DNA of 64,000 nucleotides, taken from Streptomyces ochraceiscleroticus (GTDB taxonomy: Bacteria > Actinomycetota > Actinomycetes > Streptomycetales > Streptomycetaceae). The stretch is from positions 54,952-118,951 of the forward strand of contig NZ_JOAX01000024.1 in assembly GCF_000720485.1 (NCBI RefSeq), read 5' to 3'. Below are positions 1-10,073 of this stretch, piece by piece. The notes below the pieces were generated by a model, which saw only the letters and a program-made list of their open reading frames with translations, was not told the origin of the DNA and ran no database searches. Each line of letters starts with the position of its first letter. Position 1 is the stretch's first letter. Made by a program: the position numbers and the translations under genes.

Positions 1-354
1 ACGCGGGAGGACCGGGGGCAGGTCGTGGTGGAGTTCCTCGGCATGCTGCCGCTCATCGTGACCACCCTGGTGCTGCTGTGGCAGTGCGCGCTGGTCGGTT
101 TCACGTACACGCTGGCCGGAAACGCCGCGGACCGGGCGGCCCGCGCGGGCAGCTCCGGCGGCCCGGGGGCGTGCGAGCGCGGCGGTACGGAGGACCTGGG
201 CGCGAGCTGGCGCGCGGGCGCCACGGTCTCCTGCACGCCCGCGCCCGGCCTCGTCAAGGCCGAGGTCGCCCTCAAGGTGCCCGTCCTCTTCCCCGGCTCG
301 CTCGCCTTCCCCTTCCGGGTCACCGGCGAGGCCGCCGCCGTGAAGGAGGACTGA
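1..354 (+). CDS. TadE-like minor pilin (5' end outside window)
   Basis: The reading frame is open from the first base, so the true start lies upstream. The visible part encodes a short basic/acidic leader, the motif RGQVVVEFLGM followed by a hydrophobic stretch, then about 80 polar residues. This is the TadE pattern: a prepilin-type cleavage site after Gly, Glu at position +5, one membrane helix and a small extracytoplasmic domain. TadE proteins are minor pseudopilins of Tad/Flp pili, processed by a TadV/CpaA-type peptidase; a candidate peptidase is encoded at 10571-11368. A second tadE-like gene begins 3 bases after the stop, so the two are almost certainly co-translated. Confidence 0.85.
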   Translation, partial: TREDRGQVVVEFLGMLPLIVTTLVLLWQCALVGFTYTLAGNAADRAARAGSSGGPGACERGGTEDLGASWRAGATVSCTPAPGLVKAEVALKVPVLFPGSLAFPFRVTGEAAAVKED

Positions 355-357
355 GCC

Positions 358-752
358 ATGGCGCATCGGACACGCCCCGGCGCACGGCGGCGGGCCGACC
401 GGGGCCAGACGGCCGTCGAGTTCGTCGGCATGCTGCCGGTCCTGATCCTGGTCGGGCTGGCGCTGGTCCAGTTCGGCATCGCCGCGTACGCGATCCAGCA
501 GACCGGTACGGGAGCGCGCGCCGCGGCCCGCACCGCGGGGCTGGACGAGCCGGAGATCACCCCGGACGCCGCCGGGCGGGCGGCGATGAGCGGCTGGCTC
601 GCCAAGGGGGCCACCTTCTCACCGGGCTCCGGGGGGCCGGGCGCGGTGACGGTGACCGCCACGGTACGCATCCCCTCGATCATCCCGTTCGTCGACGACC
701 TCGGCGCCACCGAGAAGACCGTCACCATGCCGCGTACGAAGGAGTCCGGACC

Positions 753-756
<4 letters not shown>
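358..756 (+). CDS. TadE-like minor pilin
   Basis: The 132-residue product opens with a basic leader ending in DRG, then QTAVEFVGMLP and a hydrophobic helix at roughly residues 22-45. That is a TadE/Flp class prepilin cleavage site (after Gly) with the conserved Glu at +5. The remainder is a small exported domain rich in Ala, Gly and Thr. It is paralogous in layout to the gene before it, and the pair probably form the TadE/TadF minor pilins. The stop overlaps the next start (ATGA), coupling it to the CpaF ATPase gene. Confidence 0.87.
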
Positions 757-2099
<1,343 letters not shown>

Positions 2100-2147
2100 C
2101 CCTCCGCCCGTCCACCCCGCCCCCTCACGGAGGAAACCCCCGCCGCC

Positions 2148-3086
2148 ATGGACAACCTCGCGCTCCTGACGATCGGCGCCACGCTGCTGTGCTGCGTGCT
2201 CGCCGTGCTCGGCGTGTACGCCGTCGCCTCGGGCCGGGCCCAGCACGCCGCGCTGGTCGACCGGCTCGACCGGACCGGGCAGTTCCGGGCGCCGGGCCAC
2301 CGCCGCGGCTTCGACGGCCTGGACCGCCGGCTGCGCGGGACGCGGTTCGGCAAGCGGCTGGAGATCCGGCTCGCCGCGACCGGCCTGGACCTCACGCCCG
2401 GCGCGTTCTTCGCCGCCATGGTCGCGGGGGTGCTCGGCCTGTGGCTGCTCGCCAGTGTGCTGCTCGCGCCGTTCTTCGGACCGATCGCCGGCGCCGCGGG
2501 CCTGTGGGGCGCGTTCGCGTACCTCAACTGGCAGCGCCAGAAGCGCACCGAGCGGTTCATCAATCAGCTCCCCGAGCTCTCCCGGGTCCTCGCCAACGCC
2601 ACCCAGGCGGGCCTGGCGCTCCGTACCGCGCTGGCCATGGCCGCCGAGGAGCTGGAGGCCCCGGCCGGGGAGGAGCTGGGCAAGGTCGCCGACCAGCTCG
2701 CCATCGGCCACTCCATCGACGACGCGCTCGGCGCGCTCGCCGAACGGCTGCCCTCGCGCGAGCTGGTCGTCCTGGTCACCACGCTCGTACTCGCCAACCG
2801 GGCCGGCGGCACGGTCGTCAGCTCGCTGCGCAACCTCACCGAGACGCTGGAGGAGCGCAAGGAGACCCGCCGCGAGGTCCGTACGCAGCTCTCGCAGGTC
2901 ACCGCCACCGGGTACGTCGTCCCGCTGCTGGGCCTGGGCGCGCTGCTCGTCATGAACGGCATCTGGCCCGGCGCGCTGGACAAGATCACCGGCAGCGTAC
3001 TGGGCCAGGGCACGATCCTCGTCTCGCTCGCCCTGTACGCGCTGGGCTTCTTCCTCGTCCGCCGGCTCGGCAAGATCGACGTCTGA
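2148..3086 (+). CDS. tadB: Tad pilus inner-membrane platform protein TadB
   Basis: The 312-residue product is a T2SS-F family integral membrane protein. It has an N-terminal helix (residues ~5-27), a helix pair around 85-130, the T2SSF cytoplasmic domain (INQLPELSRVLANATQAGL through about residue 250) and two C-terminal helices. TadB and TadC form the platform on which the CpaF ATPase acts. A purine-rich site (GGAGGAAA, 2129-2136) lies a little upstream of the ATG. The gene is 48 bases from cpaF and 10 bases from tadC, so it belongs to the same transcript. Confidence 0.93.
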   Translation: MDNLALLTIGATLLCCVLAVLGVYAVASGRAQHAALVDRLDRTGQFRAPGHRRGFDGLDRRLRGTRFGKRLEIRLAATGLDLTPGAFFAAMVAGVLGLWLLASVLLAPFFGPIAGAAGLWGAFAYLNWQRQKRTERFINQLPELSRVLANATQAGLALRTALAMAAEELEAPAGEELGKVADQLAIGHSIDDALGALAERLPSRELVVLVTTLVLANRAGGTVVSSLRNLTETLEERKETRREVRTQLSQVTATGYVVPLLGLGALLVMNGIWPGALDKITGSVLGQGTILVSLALYALGFFLVRRLGKIDV

Positions 3087-3096
3087 GAGGCGCACC

Positions 3097-3966
3097 ATGG
3101 GACTCCTCTTCGCCCTCCTCCTCGGCCTCGCCGTCCTCGGCGCGGTGTACGGCTGGCGGCTCTACCGCTCCGAGGCCAAGCTGCCCGGCGACCTCGTCGT
3201 GGCGCTGGAGGTCGGCTCCTCCCGCACCAGCGCGGCGGGCTCGGCCATCGACCGGCTCGGCATGCGCTACGCGCCGATGGTGCTGCGCATGATGGGCCCC
3301 CAGCGCGTCGACCGGCTGCGCAAGCGCATCGACATGGCGGGCAATCCCGGCGGCCTCACCGTCGACCGGTACGCGGCCCGCCGCTTCGTCTACGGCGTCA
3401 CCGGCGCGCTCGGCGCCCTCGCGATGGCGGCGAACGGCCAGCCGGTCCTGGCGCTCCTGATGATCGCGTTCGGCCTCTTCTGGGTCGAGGTCGCCCTCTG
3501 GTCCGCCGTCCGGCAGCGCAAGGAGGCCATCGAGCGCACCCTCCCGGACTTCCTCGACGTGCTCGCCGTCGTGGTCTCGGCGGGCCTCGGCTTCCGCCAG
3601 GCCCTGGACCGTACCGCCGAGAAGTACCAGGGCCCCTGGTCTGACGAACTGCGCATCACGCTGCGCCAGATGGACATGGGCGTCAGCCGCCGCCAGGCGT
3701 TCGAGGAGCTGCGCCGGCGCAACGACTCCGAGCAGGTCGCGATGTTCGTCACCGCGCTCCAGCAGGGCGAGGAGCTGGGCGCGCCGATCGTCGACACGCT
3801 CATCGCGATCGCCAACGACATGCGGCGCACCGACGCCCAGAACGCCCGCCGCAAGGCGGCCAGGGCCGTGCCGAAGGCCACCACGACGATCACGATGGTC
3901 ATGGTCCCGGCCACGATCCTGCTGATCGGCGCGGGGATGTTCCTGGGATCGGGGCTGCTGGGGTGA
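3097..3966 (+). CDS. tadC: Tad pilus inner-membrane platform protein TadC
   Basis: This second T2SS-F family platform protein has 289 residues. It shows an N-terminal helix (residues 1-18), a helix pair near 98-135, the core [18 protein letters not shown] at the start of the T2SSF domain, and a final hydrophobic segment with [19 protein letters not shown]. It partners TadB in the membrane base of the pilus machine. Its stop overlaps the GTG start of the histidine kinase (GTGA at 3963-3966), so kinase synthesis is translationally coupled to pilus base synthesis. Confidence 0.93.
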   Translation: MGLLFALLLGLAVLGAVYGWRLYRSEAKLPGDLVVALEVGSSRTSAAGSAIDRLGMRYAPMVLRMMGPQRVDRLRKRIDMAGNPGGLTVDRYAARRFVYGVTGALGALAMAANGQPVLALLMIAFGLFWVEVALWSAVRQRKEAIERTLPDFLDVLAVVVSAGLGFRQALDRTAEKYQGPWSDELRITLRQMDMGVSRRQAFEELRRRNDSEQVAMFVTALQQGEELGAPIVDTLIAIANDMRRTDAQNARRKAARAVPKATTTITMVMVPATILLIGAGMFLGSGLLG

Positions 3967-5363
3967 AGCGCGGCGCGGCGGACCGGCGGGACCGGCGGAA
4001 CGGTATGTTCCGGCGGCGCGCCGCCGCGCCCATCACCGCGGGCGGACCGCTGCCGCCGCACGGCCCCGAGGACCCGGCCGCGCCCACTGCCGAGCCCACC
4101 CTCCGCCTCCAGCTCAGCGCCCTCCAGGCGCTGTGCCGGCAGGTCTTCGGCTTCCGGCTGGCGATGATCGCTCTCGCCACCCCGTTCGCCATCTACGGCA
4201 CCAAGCGCGGCTGGCCCACCGTCCTGGTCTGCTCCGCCGTGCTGTTCACCTTCATGGCCTCCTACATGCTCTTCCGCGACTGGGAACGCTTCGGGCCGCT
4301 GCTGCTGCGCCACCACTGGCTGCTCGCCCTGGACGCCGCCTTCGGTGCCCTGCTCCTCTTCACGGCCTCGCCCGCCAGCCCGCTCAGCTACGTCACGATG
4401 TGCACGCCGCTGCTGGCGGGCCTGGCCTACGGCTGGCGCGGCGCGGGCGTCTTCGCCTCGCTGACCGTCTGCATCGTCCTGCTGGCGTACATCGGCGACG
4501 CGGACCTCGACGTCACGCTCGCCGGCTCCACCCTGCTGCCCGGCGTCTGCGTCCTGGCCGGCGCGGTCGGCGTCACCCTGCGCAATCTGATGCTGCGGTT
4601 CGGCGCGGCCAGCCAGGCGCTCACCGAGACCCGCTCCCGGCTCGCCGTCAACGAGGCCGTCGAGTCCGAACGGGCCCGGCTCGCCCGCGAGATGCACGAC
4701 TCGGTCGCCAAGACCCTGCACGGCCTGGCGCTGGCCGCCGACGGCCTGGCCGGCTCCGCCGACCGCACCGACCCCACCACGGTCAAGCGCCGGGCCGAAC
4801 TGGTCTCCCGTGCGGCGCGCCGGGCCGCGGCCGAGTCCCGCGAACTCCTCTCCGACCTGCGGCGCGAGACCGGCCTGGACGGCGGCGTCGACGTCTTCGG
4901 CGAACTGTCCGCGCGCGTCGCCGACTTCGCCCGGCGTACCGGCTTCACGGCCTGCTACCGCCCGCTCGGCGACGCCCCCGCGCCCCCCGTACCGCAGGCC
5001 ATCGCCCGCCAGCTGCTCACCATCGTCACCGAGGCGATGGACAACGCCCGCCGGCACGCGGCACCCAGCCGCCTGGACGTCACGGCGGGCGTGGTCGAGA
5101 GCAGCCTGCGCATCAGCGTGTACGACGACGGCCGCGGCCTGCCGCCCGGCACTACCCTGGACGGCCTGCGCAGGGCCGGGCACTTCGGCCTGGTCGGCAT
5201 GGTGGAGCGGGCGGCCGGCATCGGCGCCCGCATCCGCATCGGCCGCGGCCGCGCCACCAAGGGGACGGAGGTTCGGGTGGAACTGCCGCTGGCGGCCGTC
5301 CTGCCGAAGGCGCCGTTCGCGCCGCTCCCCGTACCGCCGTCCCGTCCCCCCGCCAGGCCGTGA
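3963..5363 (+). CDS. Membrane sensor histidine kinase of the Tad locus (HisKA_3/NarL type)
   Basis: The 466-residue product starts with about 45 charged and Pro-rich residues, then five or six hydrophobic segments (~60-205) with little between them. A HisKA_3 dimerisation domain follows, with the phosphoacceptor in [15 protein letters not shown] (His near residue 245), then an HATPase_c domain with the N box (EAMDNARRH) and the G boxes [10 protein letters not shown] and [10 protein letters not shown]. The sensing part has no large extracellular domain, so the signal is probably read in the membrane. It should phosphorylate the response regulator encoded 14 bases downstream. Coupling to tadC makes a role in pilus gene control likely, but that is inference. 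Confidence 0.93.
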   Translation: MKRGAADRRDRRNGMFRRRAAAPITAGGPLPPHGPEDPAAPTAEPTLRLQLSALQALCRQVFGFRLAMIALATPFAIYGTKRGWPTVLVCSAVLFTFMASYMLFRDWERFGPLLLRHHWLLALDAAFGALLLFTASPASPLSYVTMCTPLLAGLAYGWRGAGVFASLTVCIVLLAYIGDADLDVTLAGSTLLPGVCVLAGAVGVTLRNLMLRFGAASQALTETRSRLAVNEAVESERARLAREMHDSVAKTLHGLALAADGLAGSADRTDPTTVKRRAELVSRAARRAAAESRELLSDLRRETGLDGGVDVFGELSARVADFARRTGFTACYRPLGDAPAPPVPQAIARQLLTIVTEAMDNARRHAAPSRLDVTAGVVESSLRISVYDDGRGLPPGTTLDGLRRAGHFGLVGMVERAAGIGARIRIGRGRATKGTEVRVELPLAAVLPKAPFAPLPVPPSRPPARP

Positions 5364-5377
5364 GAGGAGGCCGCACC

Positions 5378-6574
5378 ATGCCGGAGTTCCGCAAACCGGG
5401 CGGCGCGCCCGCCACCGACCCGTTCGCCTTCGACGACATGTTCCCCTTCGACGACGAGATGTTCGTCCTGGACGACGGCCCGTTCGCCTTCGGGGACGGG
5501 CCGTCGCCCTTCGGGGAGGCCCCGGCCGCCCCGGCCGTCTTCCCGGACGGCCCGCTGCCCGAGCGGGGCGCGCCCCTGCGGGTCCTCGTCGCGGACGACA
5601 ACCCCGTCGTCCGCGCGGGGCTCACCGTCCTCCTCTCCGGGCGCCCGGACCTCCAGGTCGTCGCGGAGGCCGCCGACGGCCGCCAGGCGTACGAAGCGGC
5701 GCGGCAGCACCGCCCCGACGTCGTCCTGCTCGACGTCCGGATGCCCGGCGTCGACGGCATCTCGGCGCTGCCCCACCTCGCCCGCCTCGCGCCCGTCATG
5801 ATGCTGACGTACAGCCGGGAGAGCGAGCTCGTACGGGAATCGCTGCGGCTGGGCGCGGGCGGCTATCTCGTGCACGGCGAGTTCACCGCGGACGAACTGG
5901 CCGACGCGGTGCGCGACATCACGGCGGGCCGCGCCCGCTTCACCGCGACGGCCTGCAACGCCCTGCTCGCCCACGTCCGTTCGGCGCCGCCCGCTCCGGG
6001 CGTCCCTCAACAGTCCCTCCCGGAGGGGCTGGGGACGGCGTACGGGGCGGAGCCGGCGGGCGGCGCGCCGTACGGAACCGGCCAAGGAGCCGGGGCTTCA
6101 CCTTCCGGCCACCGCGACGGCGCACCGGACGAACGCGCTGCTGCTGCAAATGGCAATTCCGGTCAGAATGGCGCCGCCGCTGCTGCGAGTTCGCAGTATT
6201 GCGGGGTGGAGTGGGTCTCGAATTCATCGCGTCCGGTGCAAAGCACTTCGCAACCGCAAGTCGATATGGCACAGTCTGCGACTGGGCCGCACCGAGCGGC
6301 CGCTGCCGTCCCCGCACAGCGGGACGGTGCCCGGTGGGCGCAGCAGGGAAACGGCACGGACCGGTTCGGGCTGAGCCATCGCGAGGCGGAGGTGATGGAA
6401 CTGATCGCGGCAGGCATGACCAACGCGCAGATCGCCGCCACCTGCTTCATCAGCGAGAAGACCGTCAAGAACCACATCAACCGGATCTTCACCAAGCTGC
6501 ACGCCACCAGCCGGAGCCAGGCCATCGCGGTCTGGCTCGGTACCGCCCGAAGGGGAACGCAGAGCCATGGCTGA
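5378..6574 (+). CDS. NarL/LuxR-type response regulator with acidic N-terminal extension and long linker
   Basis: The 398-residue protein is much longer than the usual ~215 for NarL regulators. About 65 residues rich in Asp/Phe repeats (FAFDD, FPFDD, FAFGD) come first. A receiver domain (~67-185) follows, with the acidic pair in VADDN and the phospho-Asp in LLDVRMPG (residue ~119). A linker of roughly 140 residues rich in Ala, Gly, Ser and Gln precedes a C-terminal LuxR helix-turn-helix ([18 protein letters not shown], then [12 protein letters not shown]). The ATG has a purine-rich GAGAGGAGG site 9 bases upstream. It is the partner of the adjacent kinase, and its likely targets are the flp and tad promoters. 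The DNA near 6140-6290, encoding part of the linker, is visibly less GC-rich than its surroundings. Confidence 0.92.
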   Translation: MPEFRKPGGAPATDPFAFDDMFPFDDEMFVLDDGPFAFGDGPSPFGEAPAAPAVFPDGPLPERGAPLRVLVADDNPVVRAGLTVLLSGRPDLQVVAEAADGRQAYEAARQHRPDVVLLDVRMPGVDGISALPHLARLAPVMMLTYSRESELVRESLRLGAGGYLVHGEFTADELADAVRDITAGRARFTATACNALLAHVRSAPPAPGVPQQSLPEGLGTAYGAEPAGGAPYGTGQGAGASPSGHRDGAPDERAAAANGNSGQNGAAAAASSQYCGVEWVSNSSRPVQSTSQPQVDMAQSATGPHRAAAAVPAQRDGARWAQQGNGTDRFGLSHREAEVMELIAAGMTNAQIAATCFISEKTVKNHINRIFTKLHATSRSQAIAVWLGTARRGTQSHG

Positions 6575-6628
6575 AGGGGGGACGGGCCGCCCGGTCCGAC
6601 GGGTGCCCGGCGCGGTCCGCACCAAAAT

Positions 6629-6667
6629 TTGGGCCCGCGGGGAGGTTTGGGCCCGGGATTGGGCCCG
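6629..6667 (+). repeat. Three TTGGGCCCG direct repeats upstream of flp
   Basis: The nonamer TTGGGCCCG occurs at 6629-6637, 6647-6655 and 6659-6667 in the 242-base gap before the Flp pilin gene. The GGGCCC core is itself palindromic, and a further GGGCCCC lies just downstream. The cluster may be an operator for the adjacent LuxR-type regulator or part of a structured leader. Function is inferred from position only. Confidence 0.55.
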
Positions 6668-6816
6668 GGGACCCATGTCGGGCGCCTGGGCCCCGGCGTA
6701 CGTTTCCGGGGACGCCGGCGGTACCGGCCGGGGGGAAGCAGGTGCCACGTACGGCGTGGAAGCCTGCGCGCCGGCCCGAATCCGGCCGGCCGGACCCGGA
6801 GGGGAACACCACCATC

Positions 6817-7056
6817 ATGAACCAGCGGATGCTCAAGGCCACGACCGCCACCCAGGTGCGCATCGGCTCCTGGCGGGACGCCTGCATCGAGCGGATGTAC
6901 GGGCGGGAGCGCTCGAAGGGGCAGACCGCGGTGGAGTACATCGGCATGATCGTGGTGGTCGTGGCGATCATGGCGGCGATCGCGGGCTTCACGGACATCG
7001 GCGACACGATCAAGAACAAGATCAAGGCCGCGATCAACAGCGTGAAGACCGGCTGA
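6817..7056 (+). CDS. flp: Flp/Fap family major pilin
   Basis: The 79-residue product has a 35-residue basic leader ending in SKG, then QTAVEYIGMIVVVVAIMAA, a single hydrophobic helix, and a short Lys-rich tail. This is the Flp prepilin signature: cleavage after Gly, Glu at +5 and Tyr at +6. After processing the subunit would be about 44 residues, as usual for Flp pilins. It is the major structural subunit of the pilus built by the upstream ATPase and platform proteins. The ATG at 6817 follows GGAGGGG at 6798-6804. It sits alone behind a 242-base gap, which suggests its own strong promoter. Confidence 0.93.
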   Translation: MNQRMLKATTATQVRIGSWRDACIERMYGRERSKGQTAVEYIGMIVVVVAIMAAIAGFTDIGDTIKNKIKAAINSVKTG

Positions 7057-7796
7057 ACCTGCCCGCGCCGCGCATTTCGCGCGCGGCGCTGCGGACGTGC
7101 CGCGATTCAGGGCAGGCCCTCCCCATCTACATCACGGTGGTGGCGGGCCTGCTCTTTCTCGCGTTCGCGTACTTCGCGGTCGGGCAGGCGGGCGCCGCCC
7201 GCAACGGGGCCCAGTCCGCGGCCGACGCGGCGGCGCTGGCGGCCGCGCAGGATGCCCGCGACCAGGTGCGCGAGGCCCTGCTCGGCTCCCTCGACGAGCC
7301 CGCCGACTGGCCCGTACTCCTAGAGGGACAGCGCTACGACGCGGTGCGGGCCTGTCTGGCGGCCGGCGGCTTCGCGCAGCGCAACGACGCCGCCGTGGCG
7401 GGCGACGGCTGCCGGCAACTGAGCGACGACCGGCAGGGCTTCACCGTCCAGGTGCGGACCACCGGCGGCATGGGCGCCTCGGTCATCCCGGGCACCGAGA
7501 ACGAGCAGGCCAAGGCGCGGGCCACCGCGGTCATCGAGCCGAAGTGCGCCCTGCGGCCGGACGAGGAGCCGGGCGGGGGCGGTACCGGCGACGAGCCTCC
7601 GGAGCCGGAGCCCGGCGCGGGCGACGACCCGAAGCCGGAGCCCGGTGCGGGCGACAAGGACAAGGACCGCGACTCCCGGCACCTGAACCTGATGTGCGAC
7701 GGCCAGGAGTGGTCCATCGATCCCGAGGAACCGGATCCCGCGCACCCGGACTTCCCGCGCGCGGCCGATCTGTTCTCCGTAAAGCTTGCCGACTGA
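7053..7796 (+). CDS. TadG-like pilus assembly protein (start codon uncertain)
   Basis: The product begins near RTCRDSGQALPIYITVVAG, a hydrophobic helix, then AADAAALAAAQDARD, which is the TadG/TadE-like N-terminus of proteins annotated as pilus assembly TadG-related. The rest (about 200 residues) is extracytoplasmic, with a Pro/Glu/Gly-rich stretch near residues 165-205 and an acidic C-terminus. No ATG, GTG or TTG is available in frame between the end of flp and the hydrophobic core. The entry starts at a CTG that overlaps the flp stop; a second CTG at 7059 and an ATT at 7074 are alternatives. Coupling to flp is likely. The exact N-terminus is not settled. Confidence 0.75.
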   Translation: MNLPAPRISRAALRTCRDSGQALPIYITVVAGLLFLAFAYFAVGQAGAARNGAQSAADAAALAAAQDARDQVREALLGSLDEPADWPVLLEGQRYDAVRACLAAGGFAQRNDAAVAGDGCRQLSDDRQGFTVQVRTTGGMGASVIPGTENEQAKARATAVIEPKCALRPDEEPGGGGTGDEPPEPEPGAGDDPKPEPGAGDKDKDRDSRHLNLMCDGQEWSIDPEEPDPAHPDFPRAADLFSVKLAD

Positions 7797-7842
7797 AGCC
7801 CTCTCACGGCTGACGGCGCGAAGACGAGTAGAGGACGAGTTC

Positions 7843-8445
7843 ATGAGTATGTGGCAGATCACCCCGGCGCGACGGACGGTGGCCGCCGCTTCCCTCGCGG
7901 CGGCGCTCGCCTTAACGCTGTCCGCGTGCGGTGACGACCCGGCGAAGACGGAGACGCAGATACCGTCGTCCAGCCAGCAGCACACCAGTGACCAGGGCGG
8001 CGGCGAGCGGGCGCGCCAACCCGAGCAGCCGGCCGACGACACGGTGATCGCCACGCTGCAAGGCCCGCAGGGCATCACCCTGGACGTGACGTCCGCGACG
8101 CGCGACTCCAGCGGATTCGTCACCGTCAACGGCAATCTGAAGAACTCCTCGGACGAGGACTTCACCGACACCGCCCAGTGGACCGGTCCCGAGCTGGCCA
8201 TGAAGCGGGCCGCCGGTGACTCCCTCGGCGGCGCCACCCTCGTCGACAAGGCCGAGAAGAAGCGGTACTACACGCTGCGCGACACGGAGAACCGCCCGCT
8301 GGCCACCACCGGGCTCGGCATCGTCGCGGCCAACTCGGACCAGAAGGTCTTCATGCAGTTCCCCGCGCCGCCCAAGAGCACGACCGACGTGGACCTGCAG
8401 ATCCCGACCTTCCAGGCCGTCTCCCTCACGCTCACGGACGCGTGA
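7843..8445 (+). CDS. Tad-locus lipoprotein
   Basis: The 200-residue product has a signal peptide with a twin-Ala hydrophobic core ending in the lipobox LSAC (Cys at about residue 27), followed by a Gln/Ser-rich linker. The C-terminal ~140 residues resemble a small beta-rich domain (GITLDVTSATRDSSGFVTVNG, split over two lines of the fold) but I cannot name it. It would be anchored in the outer leaflet of the cell membrane. The ATG at 7843 follows GAGGACGAG. Its gene lies between the TadG-like gene and the OmpA-domain gene, with only 4 bases to the latter, so all three probably act together at the pilus exit point. Confidence 0.8.
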   Translation: MSMWQITPARRTVAAASLAAALALTLSACGDDPAKTETQIPSSSQQHTSDQGGGERARQPEQPADDTVIATLQGPQGITLDVTSATRDSSGFVTVNGNLKNSSDEDFTDTAQWTGPELAMKRAAGDSLGGATLVDKAEKKRYYTLRDTENRPLATTGLGIVAANSDQKVFMQFPAPPKSTTDVDLQIPTFQAVSLTLTDA

Positions 8446-8449
8446 TCCG

Positions 8450-9073
8450 ATGAGGACCCCTCACCGCTACCGCGTGCGCGGGCCCGTACTGCTGCTGTCC
8501 TCGGCGCTGGCGGCGGGCCTGACACTGGCCGGCGGGCCGGCCGCGCTCGCCGACGAGGACGTGCCGGCGGCGCCCTCCGTCTTCCGCGGCAGGATCGACG
8601 TCGACGACCCCGACCTCAAGCTCCCCGAGGGCAAGACCCTCGCCGCGCCCAAGGTGCTGGACATCAAGACCGTCGTCGGTGACGAGCGCGGCACGGAGCA
8701 GCGCGAGGACTCCAACTCCGATGTGAAGTTCCAGCTCCAGGCCGAGGTGCTGTTCGGCAAGGACAGCGCGGAGCTGTCGGACGTGGCGAACGACCGGATC
8801 GGGCAGATCGCCGACGAGATCGAGAAGCAGCACGCCACGACCGTGACCGTGGCCGGCTTCACCGACGACCTCGGCTCCTCCGCGCACGGTCTGAAGCTGT
8901 CCAAGCGGCGCGCGGACGCCGTCCAGCGGGAGTTGAACGAGGACCTCGACGGCAGCGGCATCACCTTCGAGATCCGCGGCTACGGCGAGGACGCGCCCGT
9001 CGCGAGCAACGACACCGAGGACGGCCGCAAGAAGAACCGCCGGGTGGAGGTCTCCTTCCCGCGGGCCGAGTGA
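8450..9073 (+). CDS. Secreted OmpA-family protein of the Tad locus
   Basis: The 207-residue protein has a clear Sec signal peptide (LLLSSALAAGLTLAGGPAAL, then ADE) and a C-terminal OmpA/MotB-type domain at about residues 85-205. The domain carries VLFGKDSAEL, the TVAGFTDDLGS strand and the LSKRRADAV helix, with GYGEDAP and NRRVEV near the end. OmpA domains bind meso- or LL-diaminopimelate peptidoglycan. In a cell without an outer membrane this probably ties the pilus apparatus to the wall. It starts 4 bases after the lipoprotein stop, which indicates co-translation. Confidence 0.88.
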   Translation: MRTPHRYRVRGPVLLLSSALAAGLTLAGGPAALADEDVPAAPSVFRGRIDVDDPDLKLPEGKTLAAPKVLDIKTVVGDERGTEQREDSNSDVKFQLQAEVLFGKDSAELSDVANDRIGQIADEIEKQHATTVTVAGFTDDLGSSAHGLKLSKRRADAVQRELNEDLDGSGITFEIRGYGEDAPVASNDTEDGRKKNRRVEVSFPRAE

Positions 9074-9312
9074 GCGTCCCGGCGTCCGTGACGGGCGCCT
9101 CGATGTGAAGAGACACCACATATCCCCGTGAAGGTGGTGAAGAAGCCGCAGGCCGGACTCGACGCGGCCCGGGGACGGATGACAGCGTGCATCCGGACCG
9201 GGCGGGCGCCGGCCTGATGGGCTGCCGTACGCGCCGGCCGGCGTACCTGCGGCAACAGCCCGCGGGTGCGGCGAGGAAAGGCAATATACGGAACACCGGA
9301 GTGGGAGCTGAC

Positions 9313-10044
9313 GTGACACTGGATCTGACGGTCGGCGGTGTCTGGGGCCCGCGGCAGGAGAGCCCGGACCAGCTCGCCGAGCGCTGGCTGCGACTCCTGC
9401 GGCGGCTGGCGAGGATCGCGCCGGAGGACTTCGCGGGCTGGCGGGCCGAGGCGGTCGGACAGGCGGAGCAGCTGCCCGAGGACGTCGACGCGGCCTGGTT
9501 CGCCTCATACCTCTCGCGCGTCAACCCCCAGGACGACGCCGCCACGATCGGGTACTCCGCCGTCCTGGTCGCGGCCCGGCCCGGCCGGCCGATCATCACC
9601 CTGAGCGTGGGGGCCGGCGGAACCCCGGCGTTCGCACCGCAGACCGCCGTCATCACGGTCCGCTCCGCCGACCTGAACGATTCCGCACCGCTGGTCACCA
9701 GGCTCCCCGAGGTCCTCACCGCCATCGCGGAGGAGTGGGACGCGGACTGGGGCGACATCGCCGACGACGACCTCCTCGGCGCGCTGGAGAAGGAGTACGA
9801 GCTCGACAACTCCACGCCGCGCTGCGGCCGGGCGGTGTACCTCTCCAGCGGCCGCCGGGCGCTGGTCCCGGAGGACGTACCGGGGCGCCGGTCGCACACC
9901 GAGCACGGCGGCCTGGTCATCGACCTCGGCAGGCCGGACGGCACGGCGCCGGACGCCGACCATGTCCTCGCGGTCAACGGCCTGCTCCGCAAGGCCGGTG
10001 CGCTGGAGGAACTGCCGTACCCGATGGACCGCGCGAAGTGGTGA
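9313..10044 (+). CDS. Imm52-like immunity protein
   Basis: The 243-residue cytoplasmic protein begins VTLDLTVGGVWGPRQES, then a helix with LAERWLRLLRRLA and FAGW. This order (W-x-x-R-x-E-S, Ala/Leu-rich helix, trailing Trp) matches my recollection of the immunity protein 52 family from polymorphic toxin systems. Later landmarks are the paired acidic stretch AEEWDADWGDIADDD and a C-terminal alpha-helical end. The GTG at 9313 follows GGGAG; another in-frame GTG lies at 9301. No cognate toxin is encoded next to it, so if the assignment is right it is an orphan. An uncharacterised Streptomyces protein is the alternative. Confidence 0.6.
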   Translation: MTLDLTVGGVWGPRQESPDQLAERWLRLLRRLARIAPEDFAGWRAEAVGQAEQLPEDVDAAWFASYLSRVNPQDDAATIGYSAVLVAARPGRPIITLSVGAGGTPAFAPQTAVITVRSADLNDSAPLVTRLPEVLTAIAEEWDADWGDIADDDLLGALEKEYELDNSTPRCGRAVYLSSGRRALVPEDVPGRRSHTEHGGLVIDLGRPDGTAPDADHVLAVNGLLRKAGALEELPYPMDRAKW

Positions 10045-10073
10045 ACGCGGTCTCGCGGTGACGCGCTGACCGC

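Noticed and set aside
6270..6292. TGGCAC-N5-GCGA resembling a sigma-54 promoter inside the response regulator gene
   Set aside because: Streptomycetes lack sigma-54, and the downstream half does not match well. The match is chance within linker-coding DNA.
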